The position numbers were made by a program, and so were the translations under genes. The notes below the pieces were generated by a model. That model was not told where the DNA came from, searched no databases, and was given only the letters and a program-made list of their open reading frames with translations. A stretch of 64,000 bases of DNA from Sialis fuliginosa (lineage: Eukaryota > Arthropoda > Insecta > Megaloptera > Sialidae): contig OY540822.1 of assembly GCA_961205875.1 (NCBI GenBank), positions 5,768,501 to 5,832,500 on the forward strand, given 5' to 3'. Below are positions 21,752-32,970 of this stretch, piece by piece. Numbering within the stretch: the stretch's first letter is position 1; every line of letters begins with the position of its first letter.

Positions 21752-23571
21752 AAATATATATATGAGCATTTCCAGTAGTTTTTTAAAAAACAGGGCGCAC
21801 GTATGTCACCGATTTTGCTCCCAATTTTTTTTCTCAAAGTACATTTCAAAAAAACATGTTTCCCAAAATCTTTTCACCCCGCCCCCTTTTTTGGCCGAAT
21901 TACGATTTTTTAAACTTTTGAAATCGAGCGAAATTAGACTTTTTTTGATAGTACCTTATTTTTCAAAATGTCCCTTATTATACATGTTATAGGGCTCATT
22001 TTCTTCGTTTTTTGTTGATCTTTCATTTGAAATCGGTTTCAGAGCTGAATATTCAATTTTGGCCGAATGCGGTACCAAAACATTAAGTTTGATTTTTTGT
22101 AAAAATAGTCGATTTTGAAATTGCCGCCAAATATTGTGGTTTCAACCAAAATACTTCCGATAAAGGTCATTTTATTCTATTTTTTATGTAGTTTCCAAAT
22201 ATTTATAGATTTTTTAATTTGGTCAAAAACTTTTAAAGTTACACTTGTTTTAAGATGTCTTATTTTTCAAAAAGCGCTATATTCACACCATTCAAACTTT
22301 TTTCTCTATACTCCAAATTGCACCAAATTTTGGCAAAAGTTTCCCTTCTTTATTCTTAAAACAACCCTCAAAAAACATTTTTTCATATTGAGCTCCTAAG
22401 TGAGATATAATTTTTATAAAACACCTAATTACTCGTGTATTAAAGATAAGAATTTACAGGAATTTTCAGTGTTTCTGAAATATCGGGGCTCCTGATAATC
22501 GAATAAAAAATATACTACTTAATTCGTTATGAAATTCCCTACAAATCTACATAAGCTAATTTTTTTTAGATTAATTAAAAAACCTATAAAAAAATAAAAG
22601 CCGAGCGAGCGCAAGCGAGCCAGTCTTAGAAATGAGTACATACCTATTAAACAACGAAGTTATGAGACACTATTACATTTAAAGTTGTTATTAAATAAAT
22701 TAGGAATCGATGTACAAAGTTTTTATTTATTTGTAGGTTTTGTAATTAATCTAAAAATTTTTTACTTATGTAGATTTGTAGGGAATTTCATAACGAATTA
22801 AGTGGTATATTTTTTATTCGATTATCAGGAGCCCCGATATTTCAGAAACACTGAAAATTCCTGTAAATTCTTATCTTTAATACACGAGTAATTAGGTGTT
22901 TTATAAAAATTATATCTCACTTAGGAGCTCAATATGAAAAAATGTTTTTTAAGGGTTGTTTTAAGAATAAAGAAGGGAAACTTTTGCCAAAATTTGGTGC
23001 AATTTGGAGTATAGAGAAAAAAGTTTGAATGGTGTGAATATAGCGCTTTTTGAAAAATAAGACATCTTAAAACAAGTGTAACTTTAAAAGTTTTTGACCA
23101 AATTAAAAAATCTATAAATATTTGGAAACTACATAAAATAAAAATAAAATGACCTTTATCGGAAGTATTTTGGTTGAAACCAAAATATTTGGCGGCAATT
23201 TCAAAATCGACTATTTTTACAAAAAATCAAACATAATGTTTTGGTACCGCATTCGGCCAAAATTGAATATTCGGCTCTGAAACCGATTTCAAATGAAATA
23301 TCAACAAAAAACGAAGAAAATGAGCCCTATAACATATATAATAAGGGACATTTTGAAAAATAAGGTACTATCAAAAAAAGTCTAATTTCGCTCGATTTCA
23401 AAAGTTTAAAAAATCGTAATTCGGCCAAAAAAGGGGGCGGGGGGAAAAGATTTTGGGAAACATGTTTTTTTGAAATGTACTTTGAGAAAAAAAATTGGGA
23501 GCAAAATCGGTGACATACGTGCGCCCTGTTTTTTAAAAAACTACTGGAAATGCTCATATATATATATTATA
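21752..23571. repeat. Giant inverted repeat (foldback arms)
   Basis: Left arm 21752-22601 and right arm 22717-23571 are reverse complements with only scattered differences (for example GAGCATTTCCAGTAG opposite CTACTGGAAATGCTC). The 115 base loop contains GCCGAGCGAGCGCAAGCGAG. Nearly perfect arms imply recent origin or ongoing conversion. Confidence 0.92.
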
Positions 23572-23876
23572 TATTATATGTTAATGGCCCCCATAAAAAA
23601 TTCCCCCCTCCTAAAAATCCCGGTCTTTTAATTATAAATAAAAATCGAGTATATGCAACATATAATTTATTATTTTTATACAAAAAATTATTTTTGAACA
23701 TTATAAAATTTAAGTTAAAATAAATAAATAATTTAAAATAAAATTTACCCCCCCCCCCCCCCCAAAAAAAAAACTACCAGAACCCCTCCATCCTTCTGAA
23801 AAAGTCGGTCCCGCATTGCCTTCTCAGAAAAAAATGGTTACAGCTTATCCCAATATTTCTAACGGACCGATTCTGA

Positions 23877-24096
23877 TTTAATTACTGCTCACGTGTTACT
23901 ACTGCCCAATCATATATTTTACTTCCCAAAGTATTTATTCAGGCATCCATTTCATAATATATATTACTGCTCGTTTCCATTTTTTTACTGCTCACATTTT
24001 ATCACCCAATATGTTATTGAACTTACCATTTTTATTTTAATACTGACCAAAATTGTAATATATTACCGCCCGTTTAAATCATAGCCGTTAAAAATG
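23877..24096 (-). repeat. Right array of GRGCRGTAA-type repeats, inverted
   Basis: On the plus strand units read TTACTGCTC, CTACTGCCCAATCATATAT, TTACTTCCCAAAG, TTACTGCTCGTTTCC, TTACCGCCCG. Their complements equal the left array unit. Confidence 0.7.
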
Positions 24097-25031
24097 AGCA
24101 GATTCATTGAACTTAACACTTGTCTGATTTATGGAATATCTGATATATATTCTATAAATTAGCCAATCAAAACTTGCCGACCATTAACCGTGCATGCCGT
24201 GAATCCAATCATTGAGCTATCGCAACAGTATGTATTATAACTCTTTGGTTGCTTGTGCGTTTTGTTTACTTCAAAAAACGAGATTTTAATAATATGTATA
24301 CTAATCTACTAATTGAAATGAGTTTTAGATACCTATCTGCGATACCAATGTTTATGTTTTGAATACTTATATTTGATTTATGTTTATTTGAGAATCGCAT
24401 TGTCTTAAACTTATGCTCATGAAAAATAGTTAATTAGAGGTTAGAAAATTCTAATCAAAATCAAGAGTTTTAAGTAATTTGATTATTTAAGTTAAAAAAT
24501 AAGTATATTAATTTAAAGTTCGAAGATAATATCTTAATGATTTTCAGAACTAAATATTTAAATGACTTATTTAAGTATACATCAACATCAACTTCAATAA
24601 TGTCTAGTTAAAAGAATTTTTATGCATAGGTAGTATACATATGACAAAAATGTAACAACTGTAACTTGTTAACGGCGTGATTTCACTTTAGTTCAGAATA
24701 TATACAGTATTTTAAGTAATGCTAATATAGTATGGTGAGTAATGAGCATGACATAATATGATTATGATAACAAATAAAAATACATTATAGGTCCAAGTGT
24801 CTCAGTTCGCAGGTTCGAGATGTTCAGTTATGACTCCGAAGAGAGTTCTTGAAGGGTATATGAAACGAGCAAGCTTAAAATAGATCAGTATTTTTGCATT
24901 TTGTAAAATATTGCATCGCAATGTAAAAGCGCGGACATAGGAATGTTTCAGGAATATTTCGTACTCTATGGGATATTCTGTCATTTTTTGCATTGTGTAT
25001 GAAGGAAAACTCTGAAAAATACACTTTCTAT
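24097..25031 (+). promoter_or_regulatory. Upstream region and 5' untranslated exon of the F-box gene
   Basis: About 0.9 kb without repeats, the most single-copy-like non-coding stretch here. An untranslated exon probably ends at 25031 before a GTAAGTATAT donor, with a 63 base intron to the acceptor TTTTACAG at 25094. Transcription start not determined; no canonical core promoter could be assigned. Confidence 0.45.
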
Positions 25032-25097
25032 GTAAGTATATATAAATGTTAGGTTAATATCTGTTACATTATTAAATTGCTGTACATTTTACAGAAC

Positions 25098-25425
25098 ATG
25101 TCAGACGTGAGCATTGCTATATTGAACGATGACTGTATGCTGCACATATTAGAACTATTGACACTCAAAGAGAGAGTTAAAGTTGAGTTAGTTTGTAAAC
25201 GTTGGCAAAGATTGTGTCGTAAGTTATGGAAATCTACACAAAAACTTGCTGTAGGAAGAAAGTCATCTTCGTATAGTTATAGATATAGGGAGTCTCCATT
25301 TAGACCTCTTTTGAAGTTATGTGGTAAAAATCTCAGATCTCTATCTGTTGTATATGAATATAGTGATGATTTACTTGAATTTATTGCTCAGCATTGTGAG
25401 TCCCTCAATAGTTTAACATTGAAAG
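25098..25425 (+). CDS. F-box/LRR protein, exon 1 (F-box)
   Basis: First coding exon of a gene spanning 25098-31799 (exons 25098-25425, 28164-28786, 31464-31799; 428 residues, no stop across joins). ATG is the first codon pair after the acceptor (AACATG). Residues 8-46 form an F-box: LNDDCMLHILELL, KERVKVELVCKRWQRLC and LWKS, the Skp1-binding surface of SCF ubiquitin ligases. Next come the first leucine-rich repeats (LLKLCGKNLRSLSV, IAQHCESLNSLTLK). The exon ends after one base of a codon at a GTATGT donor. Probable substrate-recognition subunit of an SCF E3 ligase in cytoplasm or nucleus; substrate unknown. The orthologue within the FBXL family cannot be named from this. Confidence 0.9.
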
Positions 25426-25549
25426 GTATGTATTAAGTCTGAATTTACAAGTCTCCAGTTAGTAGTCGAGTGCATTTACACATTTCTAGTTAACAGTAGT
25501 TACCTGCGACCGCTTTGTATCAGACATTTTGTAAATACATTGTTGATAA

Positions 25550-26119
25550 CACAGGCCGACAAAAAAATACTTTTGTACTGATGTCTCTACTTCAATAAGT
25601 GATTTCGGAGTTTTTTGGCGTACTGAAACCGAATTCGTCACCCGAATTGCTTCATCGCATCAGGTTTTTGATATAATCTAACCTAAAAGTGTCAAAATGA
25701 CGATTTTGGCAATGTTTAAGAATTTATTACCAAGTAGAGACTTTTTTTCAAGTTTTCGTTCACGGTACGAAATAGTACTATCTTCCTCTTTAAAACGAAT
25801 TTTTATTTTTTACTATAAAATTTTTTTTCACTGTGACACAATGGATATTAAATATAACAATAACTTCAAACTAGTGTATTTCAGTGATAAAAAAAGATAG
25901 TACTATATCTTAACATGAACGAAAACTTTAGAAAAAATTTACCTACTTGGTAATAAATTCTTAAATATTACCAAAACCGTCATTTTGGACACTTAGGTTA
26001 GGTTATATCAAAAACCTGATGTGACGGAGCAATTTGGGCAACAGATTCAGTTTCAGCATGCCGAAAGCCTCTGAAATCACCTATTTAAGTAGAGACACCA
26101 AAAATGATGTCGGCCTGTG
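25550..26119. mobile_element. Foldback MITE in F-box gene intron 1
   Basis: TIR CACAGGCCGACA; the arms pair over almost the whole length: 25550-25765 with 25900-26119, e.g. ATGACGATTTTGGCAATGTT opposite AATATTACCAAAACCGTCAT. No exact target duplication found. Confidence 0.8.
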
Positions 26120-26258
26120 AATTTGACTAAAATCCTTTGTTCCATTGATTGTTTAATTAAATAGTTGGAGCTACTAATATTTAGTGACTAAGTTCTTGCA
26201 CTTTACTAATTACTGGAAACGTTTTAAACAAGTACACTAACACTTACACAAAATAATA

Positions 26259-27090
26259 CACGGTGCTCTGGAAGCCAACTTAAATAAATAATTGATTACC
26301 TCTGATCTGTTTGTACAATTCAATTCTTTAGTATTTAAGGAACATTTTTTTCTTTGTATTGTATTTCTTATTTTATGAATTATTATTCATAAAATAAGAA
26401 ATACAAAAATAAACCGTGTGCAGAATTATAACGCGAATTTTATTTAGCATTTATTGTATATTAATTTTTTACTTTGGATAATAAACAAAAAAAAATAAAT
26501 AAAATAAAAAATATTGGGATTTGAATTCAGGATTCTTACTTTACAAGTGGTACATTATATCGAAAAATCACAAGAGATTAATTTGGTTTTATTGAGAGGA
26601 TTCTAAAATATATTTGATATTATCGATCCAATAATTAGTACCCGAGATATGAATTATTTTCAATTTTATTATAAGGCTTTTTTTTTGGACTCTCTAAGCT
26701 TTCAGGTATTCTTCCGATCTTTTTGAAACTTTGTAGAAAAATTGATCTTGTATATACCTGAGTTAAGTTCGTTAGTTAGTGGAATTCTTTCATGAATTTC
26801 AAAATGGCGACCATTCAAAATTGAAAATAATTTATATCTCGAGTACTAATTATCCGATCGATAATATCAAGTATGTTTAATTTATAATTTTTTTTGTGTA
26901 TTTTGTAGAGTAAAATGTTAATAAACAATAAATAATTTTTTTTAAATTCGCATTATAACCTGTACACGATTTATGTATTTTTTTGTTTTATGAATTATTA
27001 AAAGAGCGCCTACGTACTAAAGAATTGAATTGTACAAACAGATCAGAGGTAATCAATTTTTTTATTTAAGTTGGCTTCCAGAGCACTGTG
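26259..27090. mobile_element. Foldback MITE with TA duplication, intron 1
   Basis: Ends CACGGTGCTCTGGAAGCC and, inverted, CACAGTGCTCTGGAAGCC, with TA on both sides. Outer arms of about 75 bp pair well. An inner pair (TATCGATCCAATAATTAGTA with TACTAATTATCCGATCGATA) gives a second stem. A third hairpin sits at 26356-26410. Confidence 0.8.
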
Positions 27091-27460
27091 TATATAATTA
27101 ACAAATAGACAAACAATCAAAATAAACAGTTCTGCAATTTATGTTTGTTGAATAATAAATAATGAAATAAGTATTTGTAACAAGTAACGTACGTTACACA
27201 GAGTGTAAGTGAAAGTGTGCTTCATTTTGTATTTTAAATAATACAGTTGGACCCTATAAGTTCGAACCATTTAAATTCGAGTTCCCCTTACATCGGAGGA
27301 GAAGTTGTTTCCCTCACTCCGTCATATAACTTTTCAATTTTACCACCAGAGGAACAGGCATTCACTTGGGTTATGTTAGATTATTCTGAGTAAAGTGTGC
27401 GAGTGAGAGAGAGAAAGAGAGAAAGCTATTCCCATCTCATTTCATTAGATTGATATTGTG

Positions 27461-28048
27461 GTATCCGGCAATTTTTCGAAACACAATTTTTCGAATCACA
27501 ATTCTTCGAATGAACAATTTAAAAAAAAAATTAAGTTTTGGATTTTTTAAATTAAGTTTTACACAAAATTTGATAAAGGTAGAAATGAAAAAGAATAATA
27601 TAGTAAATAAAATATAAAGTAAAGTAATATTTAAACATTTTAGAAATATATTCAAGATGTATTTGCATGTTTTTTGAAAGTTGGTTTATTAATAAATTCA
27701 ATTTAAGCGATTTTCTTTTGTTTTTTAAATCTTTATAAATGTTATTTTTGACGCGTATGTTATTATTAACATTAAACAAAATTAGTTTATTGATGAGGGG
27801 ATTAGCCAGCCCTCTCACAAACTGCATATGTACTAACATATGCATGTATGTACCTAAATAAATTACATGGCTTTTTGTTTATTAAATATATCGTAATATG
27901 TCCAAATATTACTTTACTTAATATTTTATTTACTAAATAAAATTTGAACAATAAAACTTACATTTTTCGAAAAATTGTTCATTCGAAGAATTGTGATTCG
28001 AAAAATTGTGAATCAAAAAATTGTGTTTAGAAAAATTTATACCAAACC
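27461..28048. mobile_element. Mutator-like MITE, 9 bp duplication, intron 1
   Basis: Exact 9 bp direct repeat GATATTGTG at 27452-27460 and 28049-28057. The terminal ~60 bp are inverted and made of tandem TTCGAA..ACAATT words. A nine-base duplication is typical of Mutator-like elements. Non-coding. Confidence 0.8.
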
Positions 28049-28163
28049 GATATTGTGATAGAAGAGGTACCCTGTATCTTCTAATTACTAGAATTTACGG
28101 TCCCATAGCTTAGAAGGTATAGGAGTCCTACTGTATTTACATAATAATATCTAATACCTACAG

Positions 28164-28786
28164 ATTGTCGACTAACAGATTCAGGAATTGAAAAGTTTTG
28201 TGCAAAAGTTCATTCTTTAACAGAAATAAAGTTACAATATGGAATTATTACTGACAAACAACTGGAACAGATTTTTATTTCTCAACCAAAACTAAAGTGT
28301 CTAGACTTGGAACTTCTAGATGAATTGAACAAACCCAACTTTGATAAACTTAATGAAGAAGTGGAATCTATTACTATAAATAACTGTGAATTTTTAGAGT
28401 ATGATTATATTATTAAGAAATTGAACAAATTTAAATATTTGAAAAAATTCTATATTAATACTGATATTTGTATGAATCATACTTTAAGAATAAATGAGAT
28501 TGTCAGAGAAATTCCTCAAATAGAACATTTAACGATTAAAACTCACCAGAATGTTAATGAGGAATTATACAAGATTGATGTTTTAAAAAATCTCCGCTCG
28601 TTGACTTTAAACTATTGTAATTCAATTACTGATAATACGATTGTTGCAATTGTAAAGAATTGTCGTTTATTGGAAGATATACATTTTGGAAGTTATGGTG
28701 ATGGTTGCCCTGTAACAAGTGAAGGGTTGAAGAGATTGGCAGAACTTCCAAAATTAAACAAGATCTATATGTATGGAATGGATCAG
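28164..28786 (+). CDS. F-box/LRR protein, exon 2 (leucine-rich repeats)
   Basis: The acceptor CCTACAG ends at 28163. The leftover G from exon 1 plus AT gives Asp and the frame runs on: DCRLTDSGIEKFC, LTEIKLQYGIITDKQLEQ, LKCLDLELLDELN, LRSLTLNYCNSITDNTI, NCRLLEDIHFGSYGDG, LKRLAELPKLNKIYMYG. These are the C-x(n)-L-x-x-L/I repeat units of the FBXL class, which build a curved substrate-binding solenoid. The exon ends in frame at ATGGATCAG followed by GT. No lesions. Codon usage is strongly AT-biased like the surrounding DNA. Confidence 0.9.
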
Positions 28787-29155
28787 GTAGTTTTCTATTC
28801 ATGGACGTAGCCAAGCATGAGCAGAGGGAGGGAGGGGGGGGGGGGGAGTTGGACAAAAAGAGTAACAAATGAATTGACTAAACATCGATATTCCTAGGCA
28901 AAATCTATAATTTTGATTCGAAAATTTAAATATGCAATCTTTTGTAAACTGTTAATGCCATTGTCGTTTATCCTTTTTATACAATAGAATTTTTTTTTTA
29001 AATTATAACTAAAAAAACAACACTAAAATAGCAACGTAGAATATATTTTTATAGATATCCACATTGACGGGCATTTTTTCAGGGTAATATTCAGGAATTA
29101 ATTTCTAACTAAATATTTGTGAAACACCAGTATTTTTTTTTTTTATCTTCTAGAC

Positions 29156-29436
29156 CAAGGGTCACCAAACTTTTCGAGAAACGGGCCGGATCGAATTTTT
29201 TTTAAACATGGGGGGCCGGACAAAAAATATTCTTGTTGGAGTCCTATTAGAACATTTATTTACATACATGTGCAATTAGCTATGTAAATATAGTATATAT
29301 CGTTTATAATGGAAAATATCTATTCAAATGTAGATATAAATACACATATTTATATCACATTCTTAAATTATATAAAATTAATACATATTTCTTGTATGTA
29401 TAAAAATCTCCGCGGGCCGTTGTTTGGTGACTGCTG
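29156..29436. mobile_element. hAT-type MITE, TTCTAGAC duplication
   Basis: 8 bp duplication TTCTAGAC at 29148-29155 and 29437-29444. TIRs CAAGGGTCACCAAAC and, inverted, CAGCAGTCACCAAAC, followed inside by the GGGCCGG motif common in hAT MITEs. 281 bp. Confidence 0.9.
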
Positions 29437-29854
29437 TTCTAGACACATTGAAGAACGTCTCAACATTTTTTTGTCCAAAAAAATATAAAACTCGTCGAGT
29501 TAAGCCGCTTCATGCATCCTTATGGTTTTCATGCATGGTTGGATGGTGTACACGATTTTGCGAAAACTAGTTGTCTGAAACAAAAATAAAAAATATGCTC
29601 ATTATCTATATTGTATTGGCTTTCGGTTGACGGAGCATTTTTTGCAATTTTTGGGCCCAAATTACATATTATTATTGATAATGATTGAACAAAACATAAT
29701 ATTGACAAAATCATCCGTCAACCGAAAGACACTAGTCCTTAGAATAAGTGTATCAAATTTCAAGTCGATTCGTTAATTAAATCTCGAGATATCGTGTATA
29801 CCGTTTTGAAAAACATAGGTTTGAGAAAAACGCGTTTAAAGTTTTGGTACTATA

Positions 29855-29963
29855 CTCTATTTCATTTAAGAATGCAGTGGTTGCCGAGGTTTTGACGGTA
29901 CGAATCGTGAATTTACCATCAAAAACCACGGCAACCACTGCATTCTTAAATGAAATAGAGTAA
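29855..29963. repeat. Near-perfect palindrome
   Basis: CTCTATTTCATTTAAGAATG and GCAGTGGTTGCCG at left pair with CGGCAACCACTGC and its continuation at right. The wider region also has GGTTGACGGA (about 29627) facing TCCGTCAACC (about 29715), so nested foldback ends may lie within 29610-29963. Confidence 0.75.
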
Positions 29964-30539
29964 AGTTGTAGTTTTTTAAGTGAAAATTTTTTTTTAAGCT
30001 TCTTACCCTTAATCTGCCATTTCTGCCTCATAAAGGGGATCTTCCTCTTTTTAAAAATATTCTATTTTATTAGAGAAGTTCAAAATTGAATGGTAATTTA
30101 TCGCAGGTAGGCGTTTCGGAGCATTTCGGAGCGTTAAAAATTTCAATGAACACGACTTCGGGCGGGTATGAGACCTTTTGTCCCTAGAGGGTTCAAAGGA
30201 TTTTTTAAACCAATAAAAAAACGATTTTTTCAAAATTTCACAGTGGTGTAACCCCTTAATTGATTTTAAAAAATGTGGCCAATATAAAAGAAGAAATAAA
30301 AAAAATAACTTTTCATTGTTACTTTTTGCACATCTATCTATAGATCACGGAATTTCATGAGCTAAAGTTTAAAGTTACAACCACACGGCGTAGCACTGAA
30401 ACAAAAGAATAATTAAGAAAGTGGCCATTTATCAGAGCCGTACTTACACATTTCGAGGCCGAAGGCGTTACAAATTTGAGGCCCATTGAAGATTGCTTAT
30501 TAAAAAAATGTTTATAAAACTTTTTAGGTATGTGCAAGC

Positions 30540-31291
30540 CATAGACATAGAGAATGGACCACGCATCTGACTCGAAAACAGAGTCGTGTCAAAAGAAAGA
30601 GATAGAAACAGATTTGGAATATATTTGTCCTTTTTTTAAACAGGAGTGTAACTATTTCATTCTTGGCCCCGAACATTAAAAATATTCATAGAGGTTAAAA
30701 AACAAAATATAATTAACGTTATAAAAAAATTTTATTTAAAAAAAAACAATTATTGATTTCTAAATACAAAATATAAGTTTCGAATTTTTTTACCTAATTT
30801 TAATATTCTTCCATTCTCATAGCTTCGTAATATATAATGTAACCTAATATCAAAAAAAATATTTAAAATTTTGTTCAGTAAATCTTGTATGTGCTGTTTG
30901 TAAGTGCAATCCACCTCATCATTTTGTAGCAAGCAACCACATGGGAATTGATTTAAAACTATTTTTTATTAATATATATTTAATATTTTTGGTAGCAAAA
31001 ATGTTATTTTCCCGGAATATCCGTTCATAATTTTGCAAATTTCTATCAGATCAATTAATGTTTTTTTTTAAATTTCCTCTATGAAATATGAACCATTATA
31101 ATATGTTTATTGTTTATATTATTTACTTTTCTAATAAAAAACTTATTGCACAAAAATCACAAGATAGATATACAAAAATATATCGGACAGAAATACTACC
31201 CTGAACTATAGTAAGCCAATCAGATTCTTAGAAAAAGAATGTTACACCATTGTGTTAATACAGAATGCACTGTCCATTCTGTATGTCTATA
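30540..31291. mobile_element. hAT-like element CATAGACATAGAG family, copy 1
   Basis: Exact 8 bp duplication GTGCAAGC at 30532-30539 and 31292-31299. Ends CATAGACATAGAGAATGGAC and, inverted, TATAGACATACAGAATGGAC. Two other copies at 33681-36811 and 59185-60342. Non-coding, 752 bp. Confidence 0.88.
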
Positions 31292-31463
31292 GTGCAAGCC
31301 TTTTTTTTGCTCTTCAACATCCAAAAAGTTTAACTACCAGCTATTTGATTAAGTCGGTTTAAAAAAAAATTTCCCTCCCCCTTAACAAAATCCTGGCTAT
31401 GCCCATGTTTCTATTTGTTTTATAAACTCACAATTTTAATAAACTTCTGAATTATTTTTACAG

Positions 31464-31799
31464 GTAAACGATGAAGTACTAGAAATTTTATCAAGCAATG
31501 GAAAACTAACAGACGTAGATGTATCTCAGTGTGATAATGTTACAGACAGAGGTTTAATAGCTGTATTAGAACAATGTCCACATTTACAAAAGCTAAATAT
31601 AGAATATTGTGATAATATAACAGAGGCAACACTGAATAAAGCAATGGAGGTAGCTAAGCTAAGACCAATAACTCCACCTTTACTTTTAAATATCAGGCCG
31701 CTTAGCGAAAATTCAAGAATAAGTGTATCCAAATGTAAAAATACTTGTCTTAAAATAGAAGACAAAAATGTTATAATTCTAGATAACATTTTTACATAA
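31464..31799 (+). CDS. F-box/LRR protein, exon 3 (last repeats and C-terminus)
   Basis: Acceptor TTTTTACAG, phase 0. Encodes VNDEVLEILSS, LTDVDVSQCDNVTDRGL, CPHLQKLNIEYCDNITEATL, two more repeats, then a non-repeat tail ending in TAA at 31797-31799. Both splice phases match and the whole protein is open, so the gene looks functional despite its two transposon-filled introns of about 2.7 kb each. Confidence 0.9.
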   Translation, partial: VNDEVLEILSSNGKLTDVDVSQCDNVTDRGLIAVLEQCPHLQKLNIEYCDNITEATLNKAMEVAKLRPITPPLLLNIRPLSENSRISVSKCKNTCLKIEDKNVIILDNIFT

Positions 31800-31863
31800 C
31801 TTTGATGTAACAAAAATCACAGATAAACTAACACAGTTATTGTAAATCTGTTAATCACCATTA

Positions 31864-32129
31864 AGGCCGTTTTTTCAAACACCGGTATTCTCAGTGCCGG
31901 TGCAGTTGAGTTCTAGCTGTGGTGATAGAAACATGTCTGCAGTGTTCAATAAGCGTTACCTTTTTGGGTTATTATACCTCAGAAGGAAGTATATAAATTA
32001 CAAATATAAAAACGGCAGTATTGGGTACATCCTTTGTTGACTGTAAGGTACTTATCTGATTGTCGAGTTCAATGCCGACAACATTTGATTACATTGCAAC
32101 GGTTTTGCCGGTGTGTGGAAAAACGCCCT
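31864..32129. mobile_element. CCGGCA-rich MITE, complete copy
   Basis: Ends AGGCCGTTTTTTCAAACACC and, inverted, AGGGCGTTTTTCCACACACC, with TA on each side (31862-31863, 32130-32131). 65 bases past the F-box gene stop, so it may lie in its 3' untranslated region. Confidence 0.8.
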
Positions 32130-32295
32130 TACAGTGGTGAATTTAAGTTCGACTGAACTCTAGCTAGTCCGATGTGGTGTTGTAATGATAATTATTATAA
32201 TTAAACATCTAATTTACGAATATTGAAAATATTTTATTATAAGTTTTATTAATTTAGATAAAATAATAAATTCTTAAAATTAAACAATATATTTT
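32130..32295. other. AT-rich spacer
   Basis: Between the MITE and the hAT fragment. ATAATAAATTC near 32262 is the only polyadenylation-like word. Confidence 0.3.
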
Positions 32296-32970
32296 TTATG
32301 ACTTATCACATATCAGATAAACTTTTTTCCTTGCTTTTGCTTGCGTGAAAACATTAATTATAACCTCATAATGGATTTCTTGTACCAATTTTGCTTCGAT
32401 AGACAACAATGCAAGTGCATTGAGTCTGTCTTGGCCCATACTTGCTCGCAAACATCTTTTCACTCTTTTTAGAGTAGAAAAGGATCTTCCTTCAGAACAA
32501 TTTGTAGCTGGAATACTCAAATAAATGCGTAAAGCGATGTATATCTTAATATACATTGCAAAGATTACGTGAATGTAAAAAATTACATATATTTGGTGCA
32601 CGTCTTCATTATTTTCTAATAATTGCTTGATTTCATAATGTAAGTGAATGCATTCATTACATAATGTCTCTTCTAAATTGTTCGGATACTTATTAATTAG
32701 CTTATTTACTTGATTTGTTAACTCATTGGTATCAATTTTAGATAAATTATCAAAAAAATTGAAATTTACGTGAAGCTGTTCATATACGTTCTTACATGTG
32801 GTCAATTGTACGCTCAAAATATCTAAAATCGAGTAATAAATATTTGTACAAAAATTTTCCTGTCTTTCATTTATTTTTGACTCATCTGGCTGCAGTTTTT
32901 GAATTTTTCTGCGACGAGTATCATAACAATAATAATTCTTGGATTCCAGACAGTAGTTTGGTATTTTCAT
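32296..32970 (-). pseudogene. hAT transposase, C-terminal fragment
   Basis: 224 open residues on the minus strand. The C-terminal half has the hAT dimerisation block: LRIYLSIPATNCSEGRSFS, TLKRVKRCLRASMGQDRLN and ALALLSIEAKLVQEI. The N-terminal half (NFFDNLSKIDTNELTNQVNK, NECIHLHYEI) fits the preceding helical region of ZMYM/THAP-type hAT proteins. The DDE catalytic core and BED finger are missing and no TIRs were found, so it is a fragment; it is oddly stop-free. A domesticated exon cannot be excluded. Confidence 0.82.

Larger units (their letters stand above)
21244..24096. mobile_element. Large foldback element with terminal repeat arrays
   Basis: A symmetrical 2.85 kb structure: a left array of ~25 bp repeats (21244-21492), a C/G-rich stretch, two ~850 bp inverted arms (21752-22601 and 22717-23571), another C-rich stretch, and a right array in opposite orientation (23877-24096). 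Repetitive ends leading to a giant hairpin are the plan of Foldback/Galileo-type elements. No transposase frame is present; frames inside the arms are mirror images of each other and not proteins. Element limits and class are inferred. Confidence 0.55.
28800..31407. mobile_element. hAT-like composite element filling intron 2
   Basis: Exact 8 bp duplication TTTCTATT at 28792-28799 and 31408-31415; ends CATGGACGTAGCC and, inverted, CATGGGCATAGCC. Poly-G runs lie just inside both ends. It carries two further hAT-type elements (29156-29436, 30540-31291). It starts 13 bases after the exon 2 donor. No transposase frame. Confidence 0.75.

Noticed and set aside
21744..23557. Two almost identical small proteins on opposite strands
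   Set aside because: They lie at matching places in the two arms of a foldback and have no domain or codon signature.
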